Assembly (NCBI RefSeq): GCF_954871325.1
Contig: NC_088775.1
Span: 62,411,561-62,475,560 of the forward strand
Length of the DNA: 64,000 nucleotides
DNA from: Gordionus sp. m RMFG-2023
Taxonomy: Eukaryota; Nematomorpha; Gordioida; Chordodea; Parachordodidae
Direction: 5' to 3'
This document shows positions 35,854-46,570 of this stretch, in pieces (position 1 is the stretch's first letter; every line of letters starts with the position of its first letter). The position numbers were made by a program, and so were the translations under genes. The notes below the pieces were generated by a model, which was not told the origin of the DNA, did not search any database, and saw only the letters and a program-made list of their open reading frames with translations.

Positions 35854-35987
35854 GCTAACATCTATACATCGTAATTATAATAAGATAATTTTATATGCCA
35901 AAAATAATAAAAAGTCAAAAAATTATTATGTAGGTTAAAAAATAAAATTATGTGATATAAAAATTGAAGAAAAATGAGAGGGAAGAT

Positions 35988-38596
35988 CAGGGCTGTAGCC
36001 ACGGGGGGAAGGCAGGCCCTCCCCAAAAATTTTTTGGCCCCAAACCTGGCCCCCATAAATTTTTCCGGCCCCCAAATTTAAAAAAATTTTTGTAATTGAT
36101 TATTTTTATATTTTTAAAATAAATTTTAAATATATATTCAAAAAACATGTCTTGTTTGTAAATTTCTTCCTATCCTGTTCTATTTTTATCCAATAATAAA
36201 TCATCATTCATTCATATTTTATCATCATCATGTGTGTTTGTGTATTACATTATATAGGCGCTTAATTATAATGTTTAAATTGTACTTATTTCAATGACAA
36301 TTATTTTATTTATTATGGTTCAATCAAAATATTATTATCTTTTGAAAGTCTCTGATATAGATCTGGGTGCAAATCATAAAAAACCGGAATTTTCTGAAGC
36401 TAATCAAGTGGTTACTCAAGACTTGATATATATATATATATATCAAATCTAAGGAAACAGATTGATACCGATTAGTAAATATTTATTAAAATAAAAAAGG
36501 TTCTTATTAAATTTTTATAAAATTTGGTAATTATTGTGCAGTGTTGCTAAACAGCTCGATTTGGGCCGATTTTTAAAAATGGTCCGATTAAGATCTTAGA
36601 CAAAATAATATTATCTAAGCCCGATATAACCAGTTATTTAAAACAGCGGTGAATATTTTAGCAATATAAAGATAATAGTGAGATAACACCAATTTTGGTA
36701 AGCTAACAAATTAACCGTAATTTTTACGATCTTAAATCAAGCATGATATTTCTTAACATACAGGAGCTACCTTTCCGTGGGACTGGTTCAAGAAAAATTA
36801 CGGATGCTGCAAATGTAGAAAACATAATTTATTCTTTCTGGACTATTTATAGCAATGTTTTCATACACTATCCAAAAAGATTCTGAATTAAATAAAAATA
36901 CGAAATTTATATATTAAAATACGTGATATACATCACCCAGATTCAAAAATATCTATTATGGTAGATATGGTGCTTGAATTATTTCAGATAAATATAACAA
37001 AAGTGAGATGCCTTTTTTTGTCTTAAGGCTGATGTGACAAAAGATGCATTAGATTGTGAAAACCTGAGCATAATATTATTTATATTTTTTCTGGAGAAGT
37101 CCAAGAAAATTTAATAAGAATTATTAATTTATAGTGTCTTTCTGCTGAAAGCATTACTAATTGCATTTTAAAGCAACTTAATGAGTTAAATATTAATTCA
37201 ACGAATATGATAAACCAGGCATATGATGGTGCAAACGTTATGTCTGGCCGAAATGGAGGAGTGCAAACCCTACTTCAAAAATAAAATTCATAAAAAAGTT
37301 ACTTTTATACATTTCTACAACCACATGTTGCATATTGTGGCTCAAAATTGGTATAATATTGTTATAATTTATAATTTTTTTAATTTATTCAATGCATTGC
37401 ATAATTTTTTAGGCGGTTTAACGTTACCTGTAAATATACAGGCCATACTCTTAAGAGACTTTTAGACCAGAGGTGGACTGGTCATTTAGAAACATCTCGC
37501 ATAATTTATGTTAATTTTGAGGCTATTGGTGAAGTATTAGTTTACTTTTCTAATGGAACTCTTAATTCAGAGGTTTCCACTCATGATTCTGTCGAAACCT
37601 CTGGTCTTTTATCTCAATACGTTAATATAAATTACGTTATATTAGCCATTATAATTTATGATATTAATAACAATATATCCACTATATGTTTCTACAGTCA
37701 GTAGGTACTTATCAAGTGGATGCTAAAAATTGTAATGATTCCACGATCAATATAATAAAAAAAATATAAGAAGCAATAATTCTATTGATTTGATTAGAAT
37801 AAAGGCTGAAAAACTTTTAGTAAAATTTAATCTCACTCCCCACAAATCATAAAGCATAGGTAAAAAGGCTATAAATTTCCAAGATTTTTTAGCCGAAACT
37901 AAATTACAATTTGATTACATCGGAGTTCTTTAAAATGGAATTATTATGAAATTATTGATTACTTTGTTGATAATTTTTTAGATAGATTTACACAAGATGA
38001 TTATAATCTTCTATCAAGTTTTAGTGCATTGTCCCCCTTTGATAGTGATTATTTTATATCGGACAAAATGGCCCAATTATTATAATTATTAAACTTAAAT
38101 ATGGAAACTTTACATCATGAAATGAAAATAGCCAAAGGATTATTAGCTGCAGAAGTTAAAGAAACACATAATTTTGAAAATATCCTAAATATTATGTATA
38201 AAAAAATATCATCATGCATCTAAGAGAATTGTATAAATGCTACTCAGCAGTCATCATTATTGGGGTACTAACGGCTTCTTGCGGGGCTTCTTTCTCTATA
38301 ATAAACAGAGTTCTATCGAGCACTAGAGGGTCGATGAAAGAAAAAGTAAACAAAATTTAGTATTGATGGCTTATGGAAAAAATTTATCCTTTAATTTATT
38401 TATGTTAAAATTTAAAAATAAAAATCGTTATATTATATTATAGTATTATTTTGTATATTCATATTATAGTATTATTTTGTATTCATATAACATTAATAAT
38501 TTTTAAATAGCAAAAACTATGAATGCTTAATTATTTGTTTTATTTAAAAAAAATAGTGCCCCCCCCCCTAAATGAAAATTCCTGCCTAAGGCCTTG
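35988..38596 (+). mobile_element. ZMYM1-like hAT transposon, copy B, decayed
   Basis: It starts CAGGGCTGTAGCCACGGGG and ends TGCCTAAGGCCTTG, with a perfect 8-bp duplication GGGAAGAT at 35980-35987 and 38597-38604. Transposase remnants are QAYDGANVMSGRNGGVQTL (family QGYDGASNMSG), LQPHVAYCG, RWTGHLETSRIIYVNFEAIG, SVETSGLL, LNMETLHHEMKIAKGLLAAE and ENILNIMYKK near the dimerisation region. The first third holds a foreign insert at about 36,340-36,627 absent from copy A, which includes a TGTTGCTAAACAGC hAT-type word. Numerous breaks rule out a functional protein. Confidence 0.85.
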
Positions 38597-38754
38597 GGGA
38601 AGATAAATAAATTATTTTTATAAGGCAAAAAAGAATGATTAAAAATGAGAAGAAAAAAATTGAGAAAAGATTAAGAAATAAAAAAAATTAAATCTCAAAA
38701 AGTTAGAATTAAAATAAGAGGAAAAATTTTAAAAAACTAAAATTTAGAAAAATT

Positions 38755-38882
38755 ATTTTTTAAATGGGAATTTTCTTTTTTTGATTGACACTTTTTCTAA
38801 GCCTTTGGAACTTTTCCTTTTTTGATTGGACATTTCCTTTTTTTTATTTAACACTTTTCCTTTTTTGTATGGGAAACCAAAT
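38755..38882 (+). repeat. T-rich minisatellite (CTTTTCCTTTTTTGATTGA)
   Basis: About six units of 18-20 bp, each TTTTCCTTTTTTGATTG with small changes, ending GTATGGGAAACC. A longer array of the same unit lies at 47,100-47,356 and ends TGAATGGGAAACCC, so the array is part of a dispersed element. Confidence 0.75.
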
Positions 38883-39054
38883 ATATATTACATTAACCGA
38901 AACTCTTGTTAGGAAATTAATTCATTCACTCTACGTCAAAAATTAAATTTATTTAAATATTGTTTTTATTATTTATAGTATTAGAAAATCAAAATATGGA
39001 CATAGAATAAATTCCATCCATATTAGAAAATAATTCAACTAGTATATTTAGTTT

Positions 39055-39276
39055 GTGGGGAGCTTATACTGTGATGTTAAAGCAAATAAAGAGTTTAATT
39101 TAATTAGCAATACCATTGAAAATTTCCTGTATTCTTTTGAAACTGAAAATTATCTCAAGGAACCAATATTTGAAGTAATAAATGATAATATCACAACAGA
39201 TCCTTTCAAATATTGGGCTGTGATCCATAAATATTCCACTCTTTCTAAACTTGTTTTCTTATGTTTCTCGACATAA
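39055..39276 (+). pseudogene. hAT transposase C-terminal fragment
   Basis: ENFLYSFETENYLKEPIFEV and TDPFKYWAVIHKYSTLSKLV match the run-up to the hAT dimerisation domain (family: YLxEPLxxxxxxPLxYWKxxxxxYPxLSKLAxKYLxIPATS). The characteristic IPATSxPSERxFS part is absent, so the fragment is truncated at its 3' side. No start or upstream domain is visible. Confidence 0.6.
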
Positions 39277-39289
39277 TTATATACAATTA

Positions 39290-39620
39290 CCTCCAAAGAC
39301 CTTCTAATTTCCTCCCTTGTCTTGGACAACAGTTCAGACTCCTCCCTACTGTTGATTCTGGTAGGCAGAGGTATATCCTTTACTTCTAAATATATTATCC
39401 TTGCCCTCTATTACGAGCCTTTTCCCACCTGGCTGTTTGCACCTTCTTCAAATCTTCCGGACATCTGGGGAGTTGGTGTCATCTGTATTCTAGTAGATCA
39501 TTCCCTCGGATCTTCCGGGTCCTCCTGCGTCTTTATCTCATTTGTTGGCAATGGAACTTTATATGTCCCCATTCCCTACACCAGAAACAACTTACATTCA
39601 TTGAAATACGAAGCTTGACC
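39290..39620 (-). mobile_element. Gag-like fossil fragment of a retroelement
   Basis: This block is clearly richer in G+C than its surroundings. On the minus strand it carries a CCHC zinc-knuckle motif at 39,548-39,589 (CFWCREWGHIKFHC, spacing C-x2-C-x4-H-x4-C), the signature of gag proteins. It is a broken fragment; LTRs and pol are not seen. The family (LTR element versus a LINE ORF1) cannot be settled. The plus-strand frame over it is a shadow. Confidence 0.4.
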
Positions 39621-39688
39621 ACATGGATATCAAATATGTGGGAAGTCGGTTATTTAACTATAAATATTTTCTATATATTTATTATCCC

Positions 39689-39790
39689 CGGGGTGGCCTA
39701 GTGGATTATGATGTTGGCTTGGAAACAGAAGGTCCCAGGTTCGATCTTGGTAAGGAACGTAAAAATATTGGTCATTTCATAATTTATAAT
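39689..39790 (+). mobile_element. tRNA-derived SINE (type 1)
   Basis: A polymerase III promoter of tRNA type is readable: A box TGGCCTAGTGG at 39,694-39,704 and B box GGTTCGATCTT at 39,738-39,748, 33 bp apart. The tRNA-like head (GGGGTGGCCTAGTGG to GATCTTGGTAAGG) passes into a short AT-rich body. The cloverleaf is not intact, so this is a SINE, not a tRNA gene. Confidence 0.7.
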
Positions 39791-40040
39791 AAAATAATAT
39801 AGTCAATCAAGATTAGTTTTGTAGCCAAAAATTGACTTTCACCTAAAACTTTATATAGATCATATTTTAATCTATTAATGGTTGAAGTTGGCCTACTAAT
39901 TTGAGACCATTTTATTGTATACTTATTCCTAAGCACTCATCCAAATAAAAGCACATTTCTGATTCACACTTCATAAGATAGGCTGTTATCTATCATCAAA
40001 TAAAGGGGGATTCATTCATCACCAAATTAAAGATAAAATT
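39791..40040. other. AT-rich spacer in SDHB intron 4
   Basis: Nothing recognised apart from the possible body of the preceding SINE (to about 39,860). Confidence 0.4.
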
Positions 40041-40076
40041 CTGATTTCCTTTTATACTTGACGGGCTATCAGCTAG
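40041..40076 (+). mobile_element. Helitron-like 3' terminus
   Basis: TTGACGGGCTATCAGCTAG ends in CTAG followed by T, and matches the Helitron end at 53,578 (TTGACGGGCTATCAACTAG). The left arm of the terminal hairpin is eroded here. The body, if any, extends to lower coordinates and is not delimited. Confidence 0.5.
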
Positions 40077-40289
40077 TAATATATAAGATCATCATTTTTT
40101 GTAAATAATATACAAAAATATATACACAATGACTTATTTCTTTAATTGTTTATTATAAAAATTGTATCTTACTCTGTAAAGAAAACAAGACAAAATACGA
40201 TTATTCTCCACTACATTAAATGTAAATAAAGATAAAGCATCTTCACTAAAACTAATGATTATATTAATATCAGAGACAAGTAAAAAAAC

Positions 40290-40480
40290 CATTAGCACGG
40301 CCCGACCCGAATTCTTTTAAAATTATATTACATTTATTTTTAATTTTTATAGCTAATAATGTAATTTAAAATATATGGCCCGGTCCGGGTATTAGAAAAT
40401 TTTTTTAAATGTTTAGGTCCGGCCCGGGTAAATTTAGAAAAATTAACTTAGAGCCAGGTTTGCAGGCCTCTAATTATTAT
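40290..40480. mobile_element. GGCCCGG-type MITE, decayed
   Basis: Words such as CACGGCCCGACCCGAATT, TGGCCCGGTCCGGGT and GGTCCGGCCCGGGTAAATTT, spaced by A/T runs, resemble the MITE at 31,210. The right end, in reverse, reads TAGAGGCCTGCAAACC, similar to its TAGAGATCTGC terminus. The left end is not defined. Confidence 0.45.
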
Positions 40481-41584
40481 CGATATAACAATTACAATAT
40501 TTTTAGTTTATTTTAATCTGCTTTGATGAATTATTGTACTAGTACTGTAAGCATTTCTAAAGAAATCAAACGCGTTCAACCTTCGTTGACAAAAATCGAA
40601 CTCATTCGCGTTCAACGTTCACCTTCAACGCATGTTCATAACTTTATGGATAAATTTTTCTTAAAAAATTCATTTACTATTTAATTTAATATAAATAAAT
40701 GCCTTATATTTTTAACACAATATATTAGCCATGTTTAAAATTAATAGTTTAGTTTTGATGCATATAAATACAATATAATATAGTGAATAAAAAATATTTT
40801 TATTTATATAAAAATTTTTAAAATAATAAAAACACCTTTAAAATTTAATTATTATAAATTAATAAATATTACAATCAAGTGTCTCATTAAATTAGAACTT
40901 GAAGATTTTGAAGCTGATTTTGGAACTTTAAGTTTGGTAAGGATATTAGTTCCTTGAATATAGAAAGTTACTGTAAAATATTATAAATGTGATAAAGGAA
41001 ACAGCTGATTATTTTTCTTAAAAAATTCGCCATAATTTTTTTTCCAAAAAAAAACGAAATTCGCTCACGAATGCGATCAACAGCAATCCTAAGTCTCTAT
41101 TAGATTTTACTAAACTACGCAGTTCAGGCTAAGGCCTGATGCCAAACTTGTGGACCACCTTTACTGATGCAATAAAAATTAGGGTTAGTGTTTATATTGA
41201 CCAGGACAAATACTATTTTTTTTTACCAAATCCGGTACATTCTGTAAAATCTAACAAAAATTGAAAATAATTTTATTTATAACTGAAATTAATTATTATA
41301 AAACTGCGAGAACGTGATTTAAAAACTGAACAAATTAATTCAAAAACCGTAAAATCAATCATTATAAAACTGTGAAACTAGTTAACCAAAACGGACCCTT
41401 TCTTTGAAAAAAATACGTTCACGTTCAAAATTATTTCAACATTTTTTTAAAAACGAGTTTTATTTTAAAACACAATTTTTTAACGATCGATAATATATTT
41501 TTTTGTGATAATCATTTTATTTATTTTAAAAAGGTATATTTGAAAATAACATAATTATGTTATTTATAAATGGACATATACTAT
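40481..41584. other. AT-rich part of SDHB intron 4
   Basis: No gene is seen. CGCGTTCAACCTTCG, TTCGCGTTCAACGTTCACC and ACGTTCACGTTCAAAATT (40,570-40,630, 41,420) are short recurring words of what may be a foldback element. Confidence 0.35.
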
Positions 41585-41592
41585 ATAATAGT

Positions 41593-42862
41593 TAGTGTTG
41601 TTAAAACGCCGCGAGTCGCGACCCTGACCCAAAGTTCGGGTCGTTTTTTCGACCTCGACCCGAGTTCAAGCCGAAAAAAACGACCTCGACCCAAAATATA
41701 GGTCGTTTTTTTCGGCCACGACCCGAGTCCAAGCCGAAAAAAACGACCTCGACCCAAAATATAGGTCGTTTTTTCCGACTCAGATTTGAAGTTTGGGTCG
41801 TTTTTTACGACTCAGACTTGGAGTTTGGTGTTTTTTTCGACTCTGACTTGAAGTTTATTTTTTAAGGCAAATATGTAAAAATATATTTTGAACATGTTAA
41901 ATTAAAATTTCAGCTAAGATGTATCATAGGAAAATGACAATTGTGATAATCGTCATTTTTGAATTTTTTTTAGACAAATGGGTAAAAATATATTTTGTAA
42001 ACATGTTAAATTTAAATTTCAGTGAAGATGTACCATAGGAAAGTGACAATTGTCATAATCGTCATTTTTAAACTTTTTTGAATTTTTTTAAGCAAATGGG
42101 TAAAAATATATTTTGTAAACATGTTTAATCAATTTTTCAGTGATGAAACCTTGAAAAAATTAAAATAGCCATGTTGATAATTTATTTGGAATATTTTAAG
42201 AAAATGGTTGAAATATAAATTATAAACTAGTTAATTAAAATTTCAATAAAAGCCATAGAAAAGTGATAAAAGTCATAATTATTTTTAAACTCTATTTAAT
42301 CAAATAGTAAAAATCTTATTATTTTTACCCATTTGCCTTAAAAAAATTGAAAAAAGTTCAAAAATGACGATTATGACAATTGTCACTTTCCTATGGTACA
42401 TCTTCACTGAAGTTTAAATTTAACATGTTTACAAAATTTTTACCCATATGTCTAAAAAAAATTGAAAAAGGTTCAAAAATGACGATTATGACAATTGTCA
42501 CTTTCCTATGGTACATCTTCAAAGAAATTTTATTTTAACACATTTGCTACCCATTTGTATTTGTCTAAAAAAAATTGAAAAATGTTCAAAAATGACGATT
42601 AAAATAATTGTCACTTTCATATCGTACATCTTCACTGAAATTTTAATTTAACATGTTTGCAAAATATATTTTTACACATTGGCCTTAAAAAAATAAACTT
42701 CAAGTCTGAGTCGAAAAGTACGACCCATATTTTGGGTCGAGGTCGTTTTTTTCGGCTTGGACTCGGGTCGAGGTCGAAAAAAACGACCCATATTTTGGGT
42801 CGAGGTCGTTTTTTGGGTCAGCTCTATTCGAGCAGACTCGGCTAATCCGATAAACAACACTA
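41593..42862. mobile_element. 1.27-kb hAT-type foldback element, small sibling of the giant palindrome
   Basis: It starts TAGTGTTGTTAAAACGCC and ends CCGATAAACAACACTA, with a perfect duplication ATAATAGT at 41585-41592 and 42863-42870. Outer arms are the GGGTCGTTTTTTTCGACC minisatellite (about 41,630-41,860 and 42,700-42,830). The inner arms carry two to three units each with TGACAATTGTCATAATCG, in opposite orientation and meeting around 42,200-42,300. No coding frame is present; frames over the right arm are repeat products. Confidence 0.88.
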
Positions 42863-43199
42863 ATAATAGTATTAGGATATATAATCCTTGGGGATTTGGA
42901 ACCTCGATTTTAAATTATTTATTGGGGGATATTTTTAAATTGGAAAATGAATCTCGGAAATATATCCCATCTATAGTACCCTCTCTTTATATTTTAGATA
43001 GTTTTACCATGAATTTTGTTGAATTTTTTAACTTATGAAAGGTATATATAAGTTTTAAGTGGCTCAAAAGTTCACTGCGAAATTGTCCGAAACTTATATA
43101 CGTGCTGCATATATGCTGGAATTTCCTGTAAAATTATATTTAATTTAAACAAATGATTTTAAATTGTGAGATTCCGAATTGCAATACTACTTAATATAA

Positions 43200-43455
43200 T
43201 CTCCGTAATCAAGAAATGAACGTTTTCATATAATCTGAATGTTATTTTTATTTTTTCTATCAACTTTCCTATTATCTTAATGTTTATTATATTTTTTCTA
43301 ACAACTTTCCTATATTAATGTTAATAAATCTAAGGAGACTATATACCTTTTTAATATTAAATTATTTTTAATAAAAGGAAATTTTTTTTACATTAATGAG
43401 ATTCGATCCCCAGACTTAACATTACATAGGCAAACGTTCTTTCCAACTCAATTTT
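43200..43455 (-). mobile_element. tRNA-derived SINE (type 2), copy 1
   Basis: Read on the minus strand, the head is TGAGTTGGAAAGAACGTTTG followed by a B-box-like GGGGATCGAATCTC. The body ends GAACGTTCATTTCTTGATTA and matches the copies at 55,455 and 55,925 (AGGAAAGTTG, TTAACATTA, AGTCTCC words). It sits in SDHB intron 4. Confidence 0.7.
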
Positions 43456-43559
43456 ATAATACAATTCTTCTTATATATGAAAACATATTGATAAAATAAT
43501 TTAATTATATCTATATTTTTTTTAGGCTTGGGAAAAAAATTTCAAAATTATTACCTTTG

Positions 43560-44080
43560 AGAAGAATCTTTTCAAATTATAATGGGTCAGGCTGGGCTTG
43601 GAAAATATTTCCATAAATTATATTGAGCTGGGCTTGGGTAAAATTTTTCTAATTATTATGCTTTTTATTATTAACTATGGATCAGACATTGACCTAAAAC
43701 AAATTTTTTTTGCAGGCCTGGGCTTGGCCTGATCAAAAAACCAAGGCCCATATTTTATTCTAGTTCTCAACTACCAAAATTATTATGATCTTTGGTTGGG
43801 GCTGAGGAAATTTTTCCAAAATTATTATGGCCTTGGACCTTGCTTGGAAATTTTTCCAATATTAAAATATTAGGCATAGGTGATCAGTAATACCTTAACA
43901 AATAATATTGATATGGGTATCAAGTAAAAGCTTTAAATATATTTTGACTCAAAACATAGCATTTAGACTTAGTTTTAATGGATTAGACCTGGCCTGAAGG
44001 GGGGGGGGTTATAAAGAATAAAAATTGGATATTATTTTAAATAATAGGTAATAACTATCATAAGAGTAGAAAATTCTCAT
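43560..44080. repeat. Dispersed repeat with GGCCTGGGCTTGGCCTGATC words
   Basis: The order TTGACCTAAAACAAATTTT, CTGGGCTTGGCCTGATC, TTCTCAACTACCAAAATT, ATGGATTAGACCTGGCC, GAATAAAAATTGGATATTAT, ATTCTCATTCCCC recurs at 54,640-55,090, and part of it at 54,410-54,545. It carries no recognised gene. Confidence 0.6.
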
Positions 44081-44092
44081 TCCCCGTCAATT

Positions 44093-44336
44093 ATGACGGG
44101 TTCAGCAATGCTGACTAACGGGAGCTCTGGTACTCTTAGTTATATATTTTTCATTTTGATTATCAAGAAAGATTGGTCATCATAATTTAAATTAAGAATA
44201 TCTTATGAGGTGTGATTCACAAATTTACTTCTTTTTCTCCTAAATTTTAATATTTTTATAAAATATATTAATAAAGTATATTTAGTACCATATACACAAA
44301 CTAATTACTCCTCAACTCCGTCATTCTTGACGGTTT
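44093..44336 (+). mobile_element. Helitron-like 3' segment, decayed
   Basis: It shares AGCAATGCT and TAACGGGAGCTCTGGT at its left and the terminal hairpin CCGTCATTCTTGACGG at 44,310-44,327 with the Helitron segment at 53,578-53,780. The end that should read CTATCAACTAG is altered to TTATTAGTAAG. Confidence 0.5.
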
Positions 44337-44871
44337 ATTAGTAAGTATTATATAAGGAGAAACTATTGCAAAATAAAATATATTTTTTAAAAAAATAAGT
44401 ATTTTGAAAAAATATTTAAAATGTTGATTTATATACATACTGTATGTCCTACATATCTCAAATGAATATCTGTTGATTGATGTAAAAAAAAGCTTCCTTG
44501 TGATGATTTCTAACCATACTAGCCTGAGCTCAAATGGTAAATTGTTGATGTTATTTATTTATTGGAGAAAGGGCTATAGATAGAGGAAGAGCCCTTCAAA
44601 ACTAAAGTCCCATGATTTTCCAATCATTAATTGTTATTATAATTTAAAAAAAATTATGAATCGGCCCAGCCCATAAAGACAACTCGGATTCGTAATTTTT
44701 TTAGGAATTATAATATCTAATCACTTTTGCATTAAGAAAACAATCATGCGTTATACAGAAATTTATGTTTTCGCGAATAAATTCTATGTAAATATAGAAT
44801 AAGCTAATTTGTAATATATAGCAATTTCTTATTTGTTCACAAAAAATAATATATATCCTTTAATAATGTAG

Positions 44872-45096
44872 GATGGATTGTATGAATGTATTCTTTGTGC
44901 TTGTTGTTCTACCGGGTGCCCAAGTTATTGGTGGAATAGTGACAAATATCTAGGTCCGGCCACATTAATGCAGGCATATAGATGGATAATTGACTCACGC
45001 GATCAAGCTACGCATGAAAGATTAGCAAAGCTTGAAGGCAAATGGAAACTTTTCAAGTGTCATACCATTCTTAATTGCACTAAGACATGTCCAAAG
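44872..45096 (+). CDS. SDHB: Succinate dehydrogenase iron-sulfur subunit, exon 5
   Basis: This 75-codon exon encodes [20 protein letters not shown], the ligands of the [4Fe-4S] cluster (C-x2-C-x2-C-x3-CP), then [18 protein letters not shown] and [31 protein letters not shown] supplies ligands of the [3Fe-4S] cluster. It is bounded by an AATGTAG acceptor and AAG|GTAAAT donor, both phase 0, so it joins exon 4 exactly. With exons 1-4 this gives 256 residues. About 25 more (the GLNPGKAIAEIKK segment of other animals) should follow in another exon, which I could not find before 64,000. Confidence 0.95.
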
Positions 45097-46185
45097 GTAA
45101 ATAATTTTGTCATATTCATATTAAATTAATATAATCGCTTTTCTCATTTTCCCTTTCCATACATAATTCACATTTATACTTGTATGTAATCTTCAACAGG
45201 TTATTGAAAGTAGAAGTCTGCATCGCGCCCGATATACCCGATTTGGTCCGTATTTTTTAATTATTAGTTTGTCCCATCCCAGATAAATAGGGTAATAGGT
45301 ATTGCGCCAGGCCCGATCCGAAAAATTTACGTGGTCTTAATTTATTTGGAGATTAGTAATTAAAAATTCTTCAATAAAAATCGTTTTTTTAATTCTTGGC
45401 TCTCCGAGATTAAACGATATATATACCATATTATATGTTAAAATTATATATTCATGTAAATACTTCGAAAACTAAAATTTGAATAATTTCAGAGTTGCAC
45501 TGATTCCATATTTAGACACCTAGCATCGATAATTATAGTACAAATAAGTTACTGAAAAAAATATACACAAAAACTTAATCATATTTTATTTTAAATCAAT
45601 TGTTATTTTTTAAAATTCTTACTAAGTAACACTGTGATATTGATTGATTTTTTTACAAATTTTGAAATATTGATAAATTCTATTCAATAAATTTTTAAAA
45701 CTTATTAAAATAAAAAATGAAGAATTTTAAAAAATATAATTGATGGAATAAGAATTTGATATTTTTTTTTCGTTTTGCATTATAGTTTCTCTCAGAAGTT
45801 TTACTTTTTTTTGTTAGGATGTCTTAAAAGCTATATTTTTTAATTATAAAATTATAAAGATGATGTTAAAAGTTTTTTTAAAATTAAAAAAAGATGAAAA
45901 ATTTATCCATTCCAGATCCCTGTTTATTAGGGTAATATTTTTGCTCCCCCTCCTCCACCGATTAAATTAACGTTTTGGGCTATTTTCATACAAAAAATAT
46001 ATATTACATAAATTCATTAATATTGCATAAATTATCCTTGATAAGAAATTATGATTAATATTACCTAATTTAGTCCTTTACCAATTCTTTATATTTTTCA
46101 ATTTATAATGTCAAAGAAGGGCTTCAAATTTTTTATATAGTAGAAGAAACCTTTAAAAATAATCTGTCAATAAGGTTACATGTCA
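45097..46185. other. SDHB intron 5, first part
   Basis: No exon is recognised. From about 45,211 (TAGAAGTCTGCATCGCGCCC, then AGGCCCGATCCG at 45,310) there is a GGCCCGG-type MITE start like that at 31,210, whose right end may be near 45,925 (CCAGATCCCTG). Confidence 0.4.
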
Positions 46186-46189
46186 ATAC

Positions 46190-46570
46190 CGCGAAAATTT
46201 TAGCGCGAAATGTATTATCGCGAATGCATTACAGCGAATGTCGATTAACGCGAAATATTATTATAGCGAATGCATTACCTAGAATACATTATCGTGAATA
46301 TAATATTGCAAATGCATTACCGCTAATGCATTATAGCGAATATAATACAGCGAAAATATTAAAGCGATTGCATTAGCGCTAATATAATACCGCGAATGTA
46401 TTATAGCGATTACATTACAGCGAATGAATTATCGCGAATGCATTGCAGCAAACGCTTTACCGCAAATGCATTATCTCGAAAATGTGAAAGCTTATTTATT
46501 ATAGCGAATGCGTTATCGCAAGTGTATGATCGCGAATATATTATCTTAAATGAATTACATCAGTTGCAAT
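46190..46570 (+). repeat. 14-bp minisatellite TAYCGCGAATGCAT
   Basis: About 26 degenerate units of 14 bp, such as TATCGCGAATGCAT, TACAGCGAATGAAT and TATAGCGAATGCAT. Each unit carries ATGCAT or ATTAC and a central CGCGAA. A 90-codon open frame on the plus strand (46,396-46,668) is only the translation of this array. Confidence 0.88.

Larger units (their letters stand above)
34150..35910. mobile_element. Head-to-head pair of Tc1-like transposon remnants
   Basis: Two decayed copies of one element face each other. Sequence around 34,155-34,200 (GCATATCAAATTATTTAATT, ACGATGTATA) recurs in reverse at 35,862-35,905. The transposase C-terminus is read on the minus strand at 34,295-34,510 and on the plus strand at 35,116-35,370. 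Segments with CGCAATTGTGA-type words at 34,610 and 35,060 also mirror each other. The second arm is interrupted by a 355-bp foldback MITE. Confidence 0.7.

Noticed and set aside
39322-39618. 98-codon plus-strand frame in GC-richer DNA
   Set aside because: The opposite strand carries a zinc knuckle; the plus frame has no recognisable content.
39300-39620. Host protein kinase exon on the minus strand
   Set aside because: A fragment looked like the end of an activation segment, but none of the required kinase motifs can be read.
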